Shown piece by piece: positions 8,047 through 15,991 of a DNA stretch of 64,000 bases. Location of the stretch: assembly GCA_964620425.1 (NCBI GenBank), contig CAZUGV010000002.1, forward strand, positions 372,001 through 436,000, given 5' to 3'. Below the pieces are notes generated by a model. It saw only the letters and a list, made by a program, of their open reading frames with translations, had not been told where the DNA came from and searched no databases. Both the position numbers and the translations under genes were made by a program. Position 1 is the first letter of the stretch. Every line of letters begins with the position of its first letter. This DNA is from DASXUG01 sp964620425 (GTDB lineage: Bacteria > Pseudomonadota > Gammaproteobacteria > Burkholderiales > Methylophilaceae).

Positions 8047-8694
8047 CTATATTTGTGTCAAATTTGGGGTTTCGCCCCAAGCCACTTCCGCAATACAAGG
8101 TGCATTGATGCGCTGTTTCAGTGTTCTTGTATTTTCAGCCAACATCGCCATCTTAGGGTCTATTTGATTAGCCACCCAGCCTGCAAGCTTTAGCCCACGC
8201 GCTTTTATCGCTTGCACCGTCAACAATGCGTGGTTGATACAACCTAAACGCATGCCCACCACCAAAATCACGGGGATATTTAAACTTGCAGCTAAATCTG
8301 CCATGGTTTGGGTGTTGTTAAGCGGCACTAAAAAGCCGCCTGCGCCTTCTACAATCACTACATCCGCCAGTTGGCTAAGTTGCGTAAAGGCGTGTTGAAT
8401 TTTTTCAATCGCAATTTCAACACCTGCTTGTTGTGCCGCAATATGCGGGGCGATGGGCGGTTCAAATATGTATGGATTGATGAGCGACAAAGGCGCATCC
8501 ACATTGCTGGCTTGCGTGAGTTGTTGTACATCAGCATTTTGTAAAACGCCATCCACTAACTCGCAACCTGCGGCAATCGGCTTCATGCCAACTGACTTTA
8601 ACCCTTGCGCTGCAAAGTGACGAACTAGCGCGCTGGCAATATAGGTTTTACCTGCATCGGTATCGGTGGCGGTGACGAAATAACTATGACTCAT
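8047..8694 (-). CDS. bioD: Dethiobiotin synthetase
   Basis: BioD makes the ureido ring of dethiobiotin from 7,8-diaminopelargonate, CO2 and ATP. The P-loop TDTDAGKT lies at residues 10-17, KPIAAG (38-43) is the substrate loop, and VIVEGAGGFLVPL (about 113-125) is the conserved Mg/ATP block. Length is 215 residues, slightly short for the family but complete. It is separated from the other bio genes by a divergent lipoprotein gene, so it has its own promoter in the 8695-8815 interval. A truncated, diverged tail of a second bioD lies at 5534-5641. No bioA is visible in the window. Confidence 0.95.
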   Translation of the reverse strand: MSHSYFVTATDTDAGKTYIASALVRHFAAQGLKSVGMKPIAAGCELVDGVLQNADVQQLTQASNVDAPLSLINPYIFEPPIAPHIAAQQAGVEIAIEKIQHAFTQLSQLADVVIVEGAGGFLVPLNNTQTMADLAASLNIPVILVVGMRLGCINHALLTVQAIKARGLKLAGWVANQIDPKMAMLAENTRTLKQRINAPCIAEVAWGETPNLTQI

Positions 8695-8815
8695 ATTAAG
8701 AGCTCCAAATTGAATGAGTGATAATGGTTTGCTTGATTCTCATTGAAAATGAAAAAAGTTTCTATATACTAGCAGCCGCTATAATCTAATAAATACCCAA
8801 TAGAAAGGCTATAAG

Positions 8816-9355
8816 TTGAAAAATTCTTTACTTTTAACAGTTGCATTATTGTTCGTTACAGGTTGCTCCACAATGACTCCTGCTCGTTACTCAATGTCTG
8901 TAGATAACAATCAAGCCTTAAAAAAACTAGAGGGAAGTCAAGTCTACTTAGCCTCATTAGAGGCTCCAAAAACCTTTGATGCTGGCTGTCGTTTAATGGG
9001 GCCAATTCAGGCCTCTGATGGCATGACCATTCCACAATTTATTGTAAAAGCTTTTAATGATGAATTAAAATTCGCCAACCTTTACTCTGAAAAGGGAGTT
9101 ACTTTAAGTGGAGTGCTTAATAACATAGACTTCTCTTCAACCTCTGGTTTAACTAGTGGTTGGTGGAATATCGGTATGACATTAAACTCAAGTAATGGAA
9201 AATCTCTAACCGTCGATAATCGCTATGAGTTCAAGAGTGGGTTTGATGCTATTACTGCATGCAACCAAACCGCACAAGCACTTGGCCCAGCAGTACAAGA
9301 TCTAATTAAAAAAGCAGTAACAAATCCAGAGTTTCCTGACCTAATTAAAAAATAA
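8816..9355 (+). CDS. Predicted outer-membrane/periplasmic lipoprotein of unknown function
   Basis: The start is TTG at 8816, with AAAGG about eight bases upstream. No in-frame ATG lies upstream, and a later ATG would remove the signal peptide. The N-terminus MKNSLLLTVALLFVTGCSTM is a clear lipoprotein signal with lipobox VTGC (Cys17). The mature part (about 160 residues) has no motif I recognise. It contains two further cysteines (in DAGCRLMG and TACNQ) that could pair. The gene lies between the divergent bioD and the convergent bioC, so it interrupts the biotin genes without an obvious link to them. Confidence 0.75.
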   Translation: MKNSLLLTVALLFVTGCSTMTPARYSMSVDNNQALKKLEGSQVYLASLEAPKTFDAGCRLMGPIQASDGMTIPQFIVKAFNDELKFANLYSEKGVTLSGVLNNIDFSSTSGLTSGWWNIGMTLNSSNGKSLTVDNRYEFKSGFDAITACNQTAQALGPAVQDLIKKAVTNPEFPDLIKK

Positions 9356-9376
9356 CTAGTTAAAGCAGATCCATAG

Positions 9377-9426
9377 TCGCGTATAGGTTGTCAATTAAAG
9401 ATTCTTCTTATTGCATCTATACGCGA
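9377..9426 (+). repeat. Inverted repeat between convergent genes
   Basis: Two perfect 10-base arms, TCGCGTATAG (9377-9386) and CTATACGCGA (9417-9426), are separated by 30 AT-rich bases. The right arm touches the bioC stop codon. The position between the convergent lipoprotein and bioC genes suggests a transcript-end structure, but there is no T-run, so a standard intrinsic terminator is not supported. Confidence 0.5.
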
Positions 9427-10305
9427 TTACTTTCGCACAAAAGTAATGGGCGACACGCCAGCCTCTAGTTGTGGCTTGGCTTCTGGCTTCCACGCGTGGG
9501 CATATACCACCTCGTAAGTGGCGGGGAGTTTGCCTTCGCTTCTAAATTGTTCGTAATTTTCCGTGAGCTTTTGTAAAAAGCCTTTGCCTAGCAAGCCACG
9601 GTTACGTCCTTGTGTGGCATTGTGCGCACCGATGGCTTTTAAATCACGCATCAGCGTCATTACATCGTCATAAGTCAGCGTAAAGCGCTCCACATCAAGC
9701 ACTGGCGCGTTAAAGCCAGCGCGTACCAAGGCATCGCCAATGTCGTGCATATCGATAAATCGGCTCACATGTACATGGTCGGCATCTACGCTACTGGCAG
9801 CGCGCAGTTCTTTGAGCGTATCTGGGCCTAGCGTAGTAAAGCTATACAAGCCGCCCGCTTGCAACACGCGATGCGCTTCGCTAAACGCGGAATCTAAATC
9901 ATTGCACCATTGCACCGCTAGGTTAGACCACACCAATTGTGCGCTATCGCTGGCTACTGGCAGTTGCTCAATATCACCCACGGCAAAACGATGACGACTC
10001 AAGCCTATCATGCCGAGCAGTTGCGCTGAAAAGCCCGCGCTGAGTTGCGTTTGCTTGAGCATGCCCATGGCAATATCGAGTGAAAGCACTTGGCTGGCTG
10101 GGTACTTTTTGAGTAAGGCATGGCTGGCGTGACCCGTGCCGCAACCTGCATCCACAATCAAACTTGGCGAGAGTTTCACGTATTCTAAGCGGCTCATCAT
10201 GCGCTCGCGCACTTCGGCTTGCAGCACGGCGGCGGCATCGTAACTGCTTGCGGCGCGGCTAAATGATTGCTTTACCCAGCGTTTGTCTAGGGTGTATTGG
10301 TCCAT
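9427..10305 (-). CDS. bioC: Malonyl-ACP O-methyltransferase
   Basis: BioC methylates malonyl-ACP (or malonyl-CoA) with S-adenosylmethionine to start pimeloyl-ACP assembly by fatty acid synthase. Motif I of class I methyltransferases is VDAGCGTGHAS (about residues 51-61), LSLDIAMGMLKQ is the acidic-loop region, and GDIEQLPVASDSAQLVWSNLAVQWC matches BioC closely. The family N-terminus (KRWVKQSFSRAASSYDAAAVLQ) is present. Length is 292 residues. It is the last gene of the minus-strand biotin operon, 14 bases after bioH, which removes the methyl ester at the end of the same cycle. Confidence 0.93.
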   Translation of the reverse strand: MDQYTLDKRWVKQSFSRAASSYDAAAVLQAEVRERMMSRLEYVKLSPSLIVDAGCGTGHASHALLKKYPASQVLSLDIAMGMLKQTQLSAGFSAQLLGMIGLSRHRFAVGDIEQLPVASDSAQLVWSNLAVQWCNDLDSAFSEAHRVLQAGGLYSFTTLGPDTLKELRAASSVDADHVHVSRFIDMHDIGDALVRAGFNAPVLDVERFTLTYDDVMTLMRDLKAIGAHNATQGRNRGLLGKGFLQKLTENYEQFRSEGKLPATYEVVYAHAWKPEAKPQLEAGVSPITFVRK

Positions 10306-10319
10306 ATTTTATTCTTCAC

Positions 10320-11093
10320 TCATTTCGACAAAAACTCAGTGACATATTGGCTAAACAGTTGCGGATGCGAGATAAATGGCTCGTGCGCGGCGTGCTGCAT
10401 TTTGATAAAGTGTGCGTTTGGTAGCGCGTTGGCTAGCCATTCTGCGCCTGTTATGGGACAGAGTTTATCGTGCTCACCGTGAATCACCAAAGTCGGCATG
10501 GTGAGCTTTGCAACTTCACTGCGCACATCGGTTTCTAGCAAAATATCTAAAGTGGCTTGCAAGGCTTGCTGATTAGGCAAAGGGCGGGATGCAAACACTT
10601 CGCGCAACACTTTGCTGGTGGCTTGTGGGTTATGCCCGCCCAGCGCAATTAAGGCGAGTAGCTTGTTCATCGTGGCGTTAAAGTTATTCAACATGCCGCT
10701 AAAAAATGAGGTAAATACCTCTAAAGGTGTGCCTAATTGCCAATCATCACGGTTGACATAACAAGGCGTACTGCCGACTAGCACCAGTCTTTTAATCGGG
10801 AGTTCCATCGCTAATTTCATCCCAACCAAGCTACCGAGCGACCAAGCCAGCAGATTCGCATTGGCGGGGATTTCATTGTTAACGAACTCGGTTTTTAACA
10901 GCGCGACTAGGCTTTGCATATTGTATGGTGTGATGGTTTCGCTATGCCCCATCCCAGGCAAATCCACCATGTAGAGCGTGAAGTGCATGCTTAATATATC
11001 GCGCGTCTGCATCCACATGCCGCTATGCATGCCCCAACCGTGCAACATAATTAGCGGTTCGCCCTGCCCGATTTTTTCGATATGTAAACTCAT
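10320..11093 (-). CDS. bioH: Pimeloyl-ACP methyl ester carboxylesterase
   Basis: An alpha/beta hydrolase of 257 residues. The oxyanion region is LHGWGMHSGMW, the nucleophile elbow is AWSLGS with Ser85, and later VIHGEHDKLCP and QHAAHEPFISHP supply the likely Asp and His. BioH hydrolyses the methyl ester of pimeloyl-ACP so that BioF can use it. The four-base overlap with bioF (11090-11093) shows translational coupling. The usual GWSLGG is AWSLGS here, a mild variation that keeps the catalytic Ser. Confidence 0.92.
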   Translation of the reverse strand: MSLHIEKIGQGEPLIMLHGWGMHSGMWMQTRDILSMHFTLYMVDLPGMGHSETITPYNMQSLVALLKTEFVNNEIPANANLLAWSLGSLVGMKLAMELPIKRLVLVGSTPCYVNRDDWQLGTPLEVFTSFFSGMLNNFNATMNKLLALIALGGHNPQATSKVLREVFASRPLPNQQALQATLDILLETDVRSEVAKLTMPTLVIHGEHDKLCPITGAEWLANALPNAHFIKMQHAAHEPFISHPQLFSQYVTEFLSK

Positions 11094-12259
11094 GCTAGTG
11101 TTTGATTTTCTGCAGCATTTAATGCGTGAATAAGCTGGGTTACATCGTCTACCGTATGCGCAGCAGAGAGCGAAATGCGTAAACGCGCTGTGCCTTTTGG
11201 CACAGTGGGCGGACGAATCGCAGGCACTAAAATGCCTTGCGTAAGTAGATGCTCACTTAGCGCAACTGCCGCTTCGTTGCTGCCAACAATCAGTGGCTGA
11301 ATCGCAGTTTTGGATGCTTCTAAACGCCAGTCTTTCAGTTGTAAATTTTGTTGCAACATGGCAATTAAGGTTTGCAAATGTGTGCGCTTATCATCCGCCT
11401 GTTGAATGATACTGAGCGATGCTAATAATGCCGCAGATAACGCTGGCGCGCTGGCCGTGGTGTAAATATAGGTGCGTGCTTTTTGTAGCAAATACTCAAC
11501 CACCACATTGTCACCCGCAACAAACGCACCAGAAACACCAGCCGCTTTACCTAAAGTTGCCATGTAAATAATACGTGGCGAGCTTAAATTAAAATGGCTT
11601 AAAGTACCTGCGCCCTGTGCGCCCAGCACACCAAAACCATGCGCATCATCCACCAGTAAATAAGCATCATAACGCTCACATAGCGCCAATATTTCTGGTA
11701 AAGGCAAGATGTCGCCATCCATACTAAATACCGCATCGACTACCACCAATTTACGCTTGGATTGGCTTTTGGCGAGCAATTTTTCTAAGGCCACTACATC
11801 GTTATGTGCAAAGCGGTGCAAGTTTGCACGTGATAGCACTGCGGCATCATTCAGCGAAGCATGGTTAAGTTTATCTGCAAAAACATCATCATCGCGCCCA
11901 ACCAATGCCGTCACTACGCCTAAATTCGCCATATAGCCGTTGGCAAACAGCAAGGCGGCGGGCAAGCCGACAAATTGGGCTAATGCAAGTTCGGCATCAT
12001 GATGCAATTGATGATGCCCAGTAATCAGGTGCGAAGCACCACTGCCGACGCCAGCCGTTTGTGCGGCTTGTTGTAAGGCGCTAATCAGCGCTGGGTGGTT
12101 GGCTAACCCCAAGTAATCATTGCTGCAAAATGAAAGTACATGCTCACCATCTACCAGCGCGTGTGCAGATTGCGGGCTTTGCAGCAAACGGCGACGACGC
12201 TTTAAACCTGCTTGCGCAAGTTGATTCAACTCAGCTTGCAGTTCAGCCATAAAGGGCAT
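11090..12259 (-). CDS. bioF: 8-amino-7-oxononanoate synthase
   Basis: A PLP enzyme of the alpha-oxoamine synthase family. It condenses pimeloyl-ACP with L-alanine. The N-terminus LLQSPQSAHALVDGEHVLSFCSNDYLGLANHP is typical, VDDAHGFGVLG holds the PLP-contacting Asp/His, and the PLP lysine lies in ATLGKAAGVSGAF. Length (389) is normal. It ends by overlapping bioH and starts two bases after the bioB stop, so it sits in the centre of the operon. Confidence 0.95.
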   Translation of the reverse strand: MPFMAELQAELNQLAQAGLKRRRRLLQSPQSAHALVDGEHVLSFCSNDYLGLANHPALISALQQAAQTAGVGSGASHLITGHHQLHHDAELALAQFVGLPAALLFANGYMANLGVVTALVGRDDDVFADKLNHASLNDAAVLSRANLHRFAHNDVVALEKLLAKSQSKRKLVVVDAVFSMDGDILPLPEILALCERYDAYLLVDDAHGFGVLGAQGAGTLSHFNLSSPRIIYMATLGKAAGVSGAFVAGDNVVVEYLLQKARTYIYTTASAPALSAALLASLSIIQQADDKRTHLQTLIAMLQQNLQLKDWRLEASKTAIQPLIVGSNEAAVALSEHLLTQGILVPAIRPPTVPKGTARLRISLSAAHTVDDVTQLIHALNAAENQTLA

Positions 12260-12261
12260 AA

Positions 12262-13266
12262 TTAGGCGGGGTGTATGCCAAGTTTTGCAAATAAAGCTTT
12301 GTCGGTTTCCGCTTCTGGGTTGCCTGTGGTGAGCAGTTTTTCACCATAAAATATCGAGTTTGCACCCGCTAAGAAACACAATGCCTGTATGCCTTCATGC
12401 ATGCTTTGGCGACCTGCCGATAAACGCACATAGCTCTTAGGCATGGTGATACGCGCTGCGGCAATGGTGCGGATAAACTCAAATGGGTCTAGCGAGTCAG
12501 TACCATGTAAAGGCGTGCCTTCCACTTGTGTGAGCAAGTTAATCGGCACACTTTCTGGAGGGCGCTCCATATTAGCGAGTTGCGCCAACAAGCCAGCGCG
12601 TTGGTTACGGCTTTCGCCCATGCCAACAATGCCGCCACAGCAGACGTTAATATCGGCTTCACGCACGCTATCGAGCGTATCTAAACGTTCTTGATAAGTG
12701 CGGGTGGTAATCACATCCCCATAAAACTCAGGCGCGGTATCTAGGTTATGGTTGTAATAATCCAAACCTGCTTCTTTTAGTTGTGTGGCTTGCCCATCTT
12801 TCAACATACCCAAAGTGGCGCAAGTTTCTAAGCCCATGGCTTTTACTTCTGAAATCATTTTGAGCACAGGCTCTAAATCTTTTTGTTTTGGGCTACGCCA
12901 AGCCGCGCCCATGCAGAAACGGCTAGCGCCACTTTCTTTAGCCGCTTTGGCGGCGGCTAGCACTTCGTCCAACTGCATCATCGGCTCATTCTCAACATCA
13001 GTATGATAGCGCGCCGCTTGTGGGCAATAGCCACAATCCTCTGAACAACCACCAGTTTTGATGGAAAGCAGCGTACTCACTTGCACCGCATTCGGATCAA
13101 AATTAGCGCGATGCACGCTTTGCGCTTGGTGCATTAAATCCGCAAACGGCAACTCAAACAAAGCAACAATTTGCGCTACGCTCCAGCGCTGTTCAATTTC
13201 TGGTGCTGGCATATTTCTTTTGATGCTGCTGGTATCTACCGTGCTAATTGTTGCTGCATTACTCAT
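12262..13266 (-). CDS. bioB: Biotin synthase (radical SAM)
   Basis: BioB inserts sulfur into dethiobiotin using a radical-SAM [4Fe-4S] cluster and an auxiliary cluster. The SAM cluster motif is CSEDCGYC (CxxxCxxC), followed by PQAARYHTDVE; YNHNLDTAPEFY and the C-terminal GRQSMHEGIQALCFLAGANSIFYGEKLLTT stretch (20-residue core GIQALCFLAGANSIFYGEKL) are diagnostic. I place the start at ATG 13266 because GGAG lies nine bases upstream; an in-frame ATG at 13302 would add 12 residues. The start overlaps the preceding membrane-protein gene by eight bases. Confidence 0.96.
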   Translation of the reverse strand: MSNAATISTVDTSSIKRNMPAPEIEQRWSVAQIVALFELPFADLMHQAQSVHRANFDPNAVQVSTLLSIKTGGCSEDCGYCPQAARYHTDVENEPMMQLDEVLAAAKAAKESGASRFCMGAAWRSPKQKDLEPVLKMISEVKAMGLETCATLGMLKDGQATQLKEAGLDYYNHNLDTAPEFYGDVITTRTYQERLDTLDSVREADINVCCGGIVGMGESRNQRAGLLAQLANMERPPESVPINLLTQVEGTPLHGTDSLDPFEFIRTIAAARITMPKSYVRLSAGRQSMHEGIQALCFLAGANSIFYGEKLLTTGNPEAETDKALFAKLGIHPA

Positions 13267-13651
13267 CGTCTGTCTCCAACGTAAAATCTTTCCAAGGTTC
13301 ATTTTTCGCGCTTAATATATCGCGCACGCCCAATGGCACCACCACTAAAAATGCAATCACCCAAATAATGAGTACCAACTGCATGCCCCCACCTGCCCAT
13401 TTTGCAAGTTGCGGGCTAAAATTTAACACCGCCACCAAACCGCCGACTAAACCATAAAAACGGTATCCAGAATGGGTAAGAAAACTCACCACACGCGGAT
13501 TAGGGTGGTTAGCCACCGCCGCATACACAAAAATAGAAGCCGCAATCCAAATCAGAATCACAGGCGGCACCAACACAGAAATAATAGAAAAAAAACTAAA
13601 GCTCTGCGCCGCACGCATTTGGGATTTAGCCGTGATGATTTTCGTTGCCAT
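13259..13651 (-). CDS. Small integral membrane protein upstream of bioB, function unknown
   Basis: The preferred start is ATG 13651 (MATKIITAKSQMRAAQSF, 130 residues); 13711 would add 20 residues with no family support. Three to four hydrophobic segments are visible: near residues 20-45 (SIISVLVPPVILIWIAASIF), a second near 60-80 (YGLVGGLVAVL) and a third near 90-110 (LVLIIWVIAFLVVVPLG). The C-terminus is acidic (LETDDE). I do not recognise the family. The eight-base overlap with bioB suggests it leads the biotin operon, but a biotin role is only inferred from position. Confidence 0.6.
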   Translation of the reverse strand: MATKIITAKSQMRAAQSFSFFSIISVLVPPVILIWIAASIFVYAAVANHPNPRVVSFLTHSGYRFYGLVGGLVAVLNFSPQLAKWAGGGMQLVLIIWVIAFLVVVPLGVRDILSAKNEPWKDFTLETDDE

Positions 13652-13941
13652 AACACGCTCACTATTGAGGAAGTTGCGCCAATTATACCTTGTCAACCAA
13701 ACGCGCTGCAATTGAATAACATCTGATTAAAATTTAAACAAAAAACCAAGCTGGCTATTTTCTATATTCGCCCCTAAAGCCCCCTGCCGTTACTGGACAT
13801 GAGGTAATGGGTTACACCATTAGCTTGTGTGTGTTGTGTAAGGCAACTATGCCAAAGGTGGTGTTTACGGTGCAAATGGGCAAGCCACAGCGAGAGCGTA
13901 TTCAAGCGCTGCTTTGCTAGCGTAAAAGATAGTATGGGATG

Positions 13942-13973
13942 AAAAAAGCCACATCAATCGATGTGGCTTTTTT
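13942..13973. terminator. Bidirectional intrinsic terminator-like palindrome
   Basis: The arms AAAAAAGCCACATC and GATGTGGCTTTTTT are fully complementary around a four-base loop (13956-13959). This gives a strong stem flanked by A and T runs on both sides. It would terminate in either direction. No clear gene ends just before it, apart from a doubtful small frame at 13807-13920. Confidence 0.8.
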
Positions 13974-14136
13974 GTTTGCAGGTAGGCTTGGGTTTTTTAC
14001 CATGTGTTTGTGCTTATCATTCGGCAGACTGTAAACGAGGCTGCTCTAAAAGCGCTAAGAGCGTAGTGTGGGTGGAGGAGGCAAAGCCCATACCCACAAA
14101 GCAAAGTCGCAGTTTTATGAAAATACCATGGTGATA

Positions 14137-14157
14137 AGTGAGACTAAAAGTCTCACT
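14137..14157. repeat. Short perfect hairpin
   Basis: AGTGAGAC and GTCTCACT flank TAAAA, giving an eight-base perfect stem. It is followed by TAAATTGATTT and has no T-run of terminator quality. It belongs to the repeat cluster in this interval. Confidence 0.5.
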
Positions 14158-14237
14158 AAATTGATTTCATAGATTGGGTTTAGTGATTGTTGGGTATCGC
14201 TTTGCTCCACCCAACCTACGCTCGCTAATCCCTCCTT

Positions 14238-14296
14238 GGATTCTCAATTTTGTAGGGTGGGTAAACAAGTTACCCACCCTACAAAATTGAGAATCC
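14238..14296. repeat. Long perfect inverted repeat (27-base arms)
   Basis: The left arm spans 14238-14264 and the right arm 14270-14296. They are perfectly complementary with a five-base loop (ACAAG). The core TGTAGGGTGGGTAA / TTACCCACCCTACA resembles widespread GTAGGGTGGG intergenic palindromes of proteobacteria. It could be a REP/MITE-like element. No target-site duplication is obvious. Confidence 0.8.
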
Positions 14297-14321
14297 ATAT
14301 GGGGCGAATTAGCGCGTAGTT

Positions 14322-14342
14322 TGGGCTGAGGAATGAAGCCCA
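14322..14342. repeat. Dispersed palindromic repeat, copy 1
   Basis: TGGGCT and AGCCCA enclose GAGGAATGA. The same element with only three differing bases occurs at 48699-48721 downstream of pgm (loop ACAGAATGA), so it is a repeated sequence in this genome. Confidence 0.65.
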
Positions 14343-14408
14343 CATCTGTTGTGATATAAGGGCTGAGTATTCAAGGGGTCAAATTTGTTAATTTGCACAC
14401 CATGCTCA

Positions 14409-15224
14409 CTAATTTTCCAAATAAATCTTATCTGGCTTAATCTCATTATTATCTGAGCCATCTGCACTGATGGAGTCATATAAAATCATAATCGACACAC
14501 GGCGGTTTTTGGCGCGACCTTCTGGGGTTTCGTTATCTGTCATGGGGTGAGATGCACCCAAGCCAACCGCGCTTAGGCGGTTTTCGGCAACGCCTATGTC
14601 ACTGAGCATTCTGACGATGCTGCTGGCGCGCACGGCGGAAAGCTCCCAGTTGGAAAAAAATAGTGGTGTGTGGATAGGGGTGTTGTCAGTATGGCCTTCT
14701 ACTTGGATGGCGTGTTGGTTTTCGCGCAGGGAGAGGGCGATCTCGCTGAGAATTTCGTAGGCGTTGCTGTTGAGTTGTGCAGAGCCTGAGTTAAATAGCA
14801 GGTTGTCGTGAATATCAATGCGTATACCTCTGTTATTTTGCATGACTTGCACTTTGCCTTGCTGAACCAAAGGGGCGAGGGTGTTGGAAAGGTTAACGCC
14901 CATTGCGGTCATGGCTTCGCGCTCTCTGCGAATTTTTTCATTGGCGCGGCGCTCTTTGGGCAAAAACATCATGAGCTTGGGTTGTTTGATGAATGAGTGG
15001 GTATCGCCTTTGGCTTCTTTTAAGCCAGCTTGGTTTTGTACGTTGCTGTTTTTGCTAAAAGCAGTACCCATGGAGGATGAAAGTTGGTTGTATTTGCTTT
15101 GATTGACCGATGAAATGCCGTACATCACTACAAAAAACGCGAAAAGTAGCGTGATGAAGTCTGCATACGAGACTAGCCAGCGGTCTGGGTTATCTTCTTC
15201 ATCAAGTGGTTTTCTGCGTATCAT
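14409..15224 (-). CDS. motD: Flagellar motor stator protein MotD (MotB-type)
   Basis: A MotB-family stator subunit of 271 residues. A short basic cytoplasmic start (MIRRKPLDEEDNPDRW) is followed by one membrane helix, SYADFITLLFAFFVVMYGIS, in which Asp22 is the proton-carrying residue. An OmpA-like peptidoglycan-binding domain occupies about 150-255 (VEGHTDNTPIHTPLFFSNWELS, core SNWELSAVRASSIVRML). The start and length fit the MotD type found with MotC next to fliA/flhFG, as in Pseudomonas. It is the last gene of the flhB-motD operon, 23 bases after motC. A second stator pair, MotAB, lies at 25519-27429. Confidence 0.9.
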   Translation of the reverse strand: MIRRKPLDEEDNPDRWLVSYADFITLLFAFFVVMYGISSVNQSKYNQLSSSMGTAFSKNSNVQNQAGLKEAKGDTHSFIKQPKLMMFLPKERRANEKIRREREAMTAMGVNLSNTLAPLVQQGKVQVMQNNRGIRIDIHDNLLFNSGSAQLNSNAYEILSEIALSLRENQHAIQVEGHTDNTPIHTPLFFSNWELSAVRASSIVRMLSDIGVAENRLSAVGLGASHPMTDNETPEGRAKNRRVSIMILYDSISADGSDNNEIKPDKIYLEN

Positions 15225-15247
15225 GGTTGGTTTGTGTGTTGCGATAG

Positions 15248-15991
15248 CTAGTTAAGCAAATATGCTTGCATACGTTCTTCTATTATTTTAGGGTGGTCGC
15301 CATTGCTAATGGCAACCCAGGCGTTGAGTAGCATTTCGCGCCTTGTGAGTTCTTGTTGAATATGGGTTTTGAGTTTGCCTGCGATGGGTAAAAATACTAA
15401 GTTTGCCAAGGCAACGCCGTAAATAGTCGCGACAAAGGCCACGGCAATGCCGCTGCCTAAAATGGTGGGTTCGGCTAGATTTTCCATGACGTGAATTAGC
15501 CCTAACACCGCACCCAAAATGCCAACGGTAGGGGCGTATCCGCCTGCGGCGTCCCAAATTTTAACGGCGGCGCGTTGTTGTAGCTCATAAAAGTGCATAT
15601 CAACCGCAATGATTTCGCGGATTTTATCTGGTGGTGTGCCGTCTATCATGAGGCGTAGCCCTTTTTTGATAAAGAGGTCTGTTTCGCGATTTAAGTGCGA
15701 TTCCAGCAACAAAATGCCATCTTTACGCGTAATTTGACTCCACATAGCGATGCGTTTTGCTAGTTGCGCTCTATCATCTTTGGGTGGATTAAACACGAGT
15801 TTTGCCATGCGCAACCCAGCTTTTACGTTGCTGAGTTTTGCTTGCAGTAATACCGCGCCTACTGTGCCTAGGGTGACAATCAAAAATGCAGCAGGCTGTA
15901 GCAGTGAATGAAGGTTGCCGCCTTCAATGGCTTGCCCTAATAGTATGCCTATTAACGCAAGTGTAATCCCTGCTAGACTGCCCCAGTCCAT
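15248..15991 (-). CDS. motC: Flagellar motor stator protein MotC (MotA-type)
   Basis: A MotA-family proton channel subunit (247 residues) with four predicted membrane segments near residues 5-20, 30-50, 148-170 and 180-202. The cytoplasmic loop contains LFIKKGLRLMIDGTPPDKIR with the charged residues that contact FliG, and AGGYAPTVGILGAVLGLIHVM is the conserved third helix. The short length (no MotA-type extension) and its position between fliA and motD fit MotC. It overlaps the fliA 3' end by 19 bases, indicating tight coupling. Confidence 0.92.
   Translation of the reverse strand: MDWGSLAGITLALIGILLGQAIEGGNLHSLLQPAAFLIVTLGTVGAVLLQAKLSNVKAGLRMAKLVFNPPKDDRAQLAKRIAMWSQITRKDGILLLESHLNRETDLFIKKGLRLMIDGTPPDKIREIIAVDMHFYELQQRAAVKIWDAAGGYAPTVGILGAVLGLIHVMENLAEPTILGSGIAVAFVATIYGVALANLVFLPIAGKLKTHIQQELTRREMLLNAWVAISNGDHPKIIEERMQAYLLN

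Larger units (their letters stand above)
13652..14408. other. 757-base intergenic region, repeat-rich, no convincing gene
   Basis: This stretch lies between the divergent start of the bio operon and the 3' end of motD. It holds an intrinsic terminator-like palindrome (13942-13973), a short hairpin (14137-14157), a long perfect inverted repeat (14238-14296) and a dispersed repeat copy (14322-14342). Around 14200-14220 is a TTGGGTATCGCTTTGCTCCACCCAACC-type segment (core CTTTGCTCCACCCAACCTAC), a kind of sequence seen widely in intergenic repeats of proteobacteria. A 37-codon open frame at 13807-13920 has no good ribosome site. Confidence 0.7.

Noticed and set aside
13807..13920. 37-codon open frame before the 13942-13973 terminator
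   Set aside because: GAGG is only about two bases from the ATG, the product matches no family I know, and the region is repeat-rich. It may be chance.
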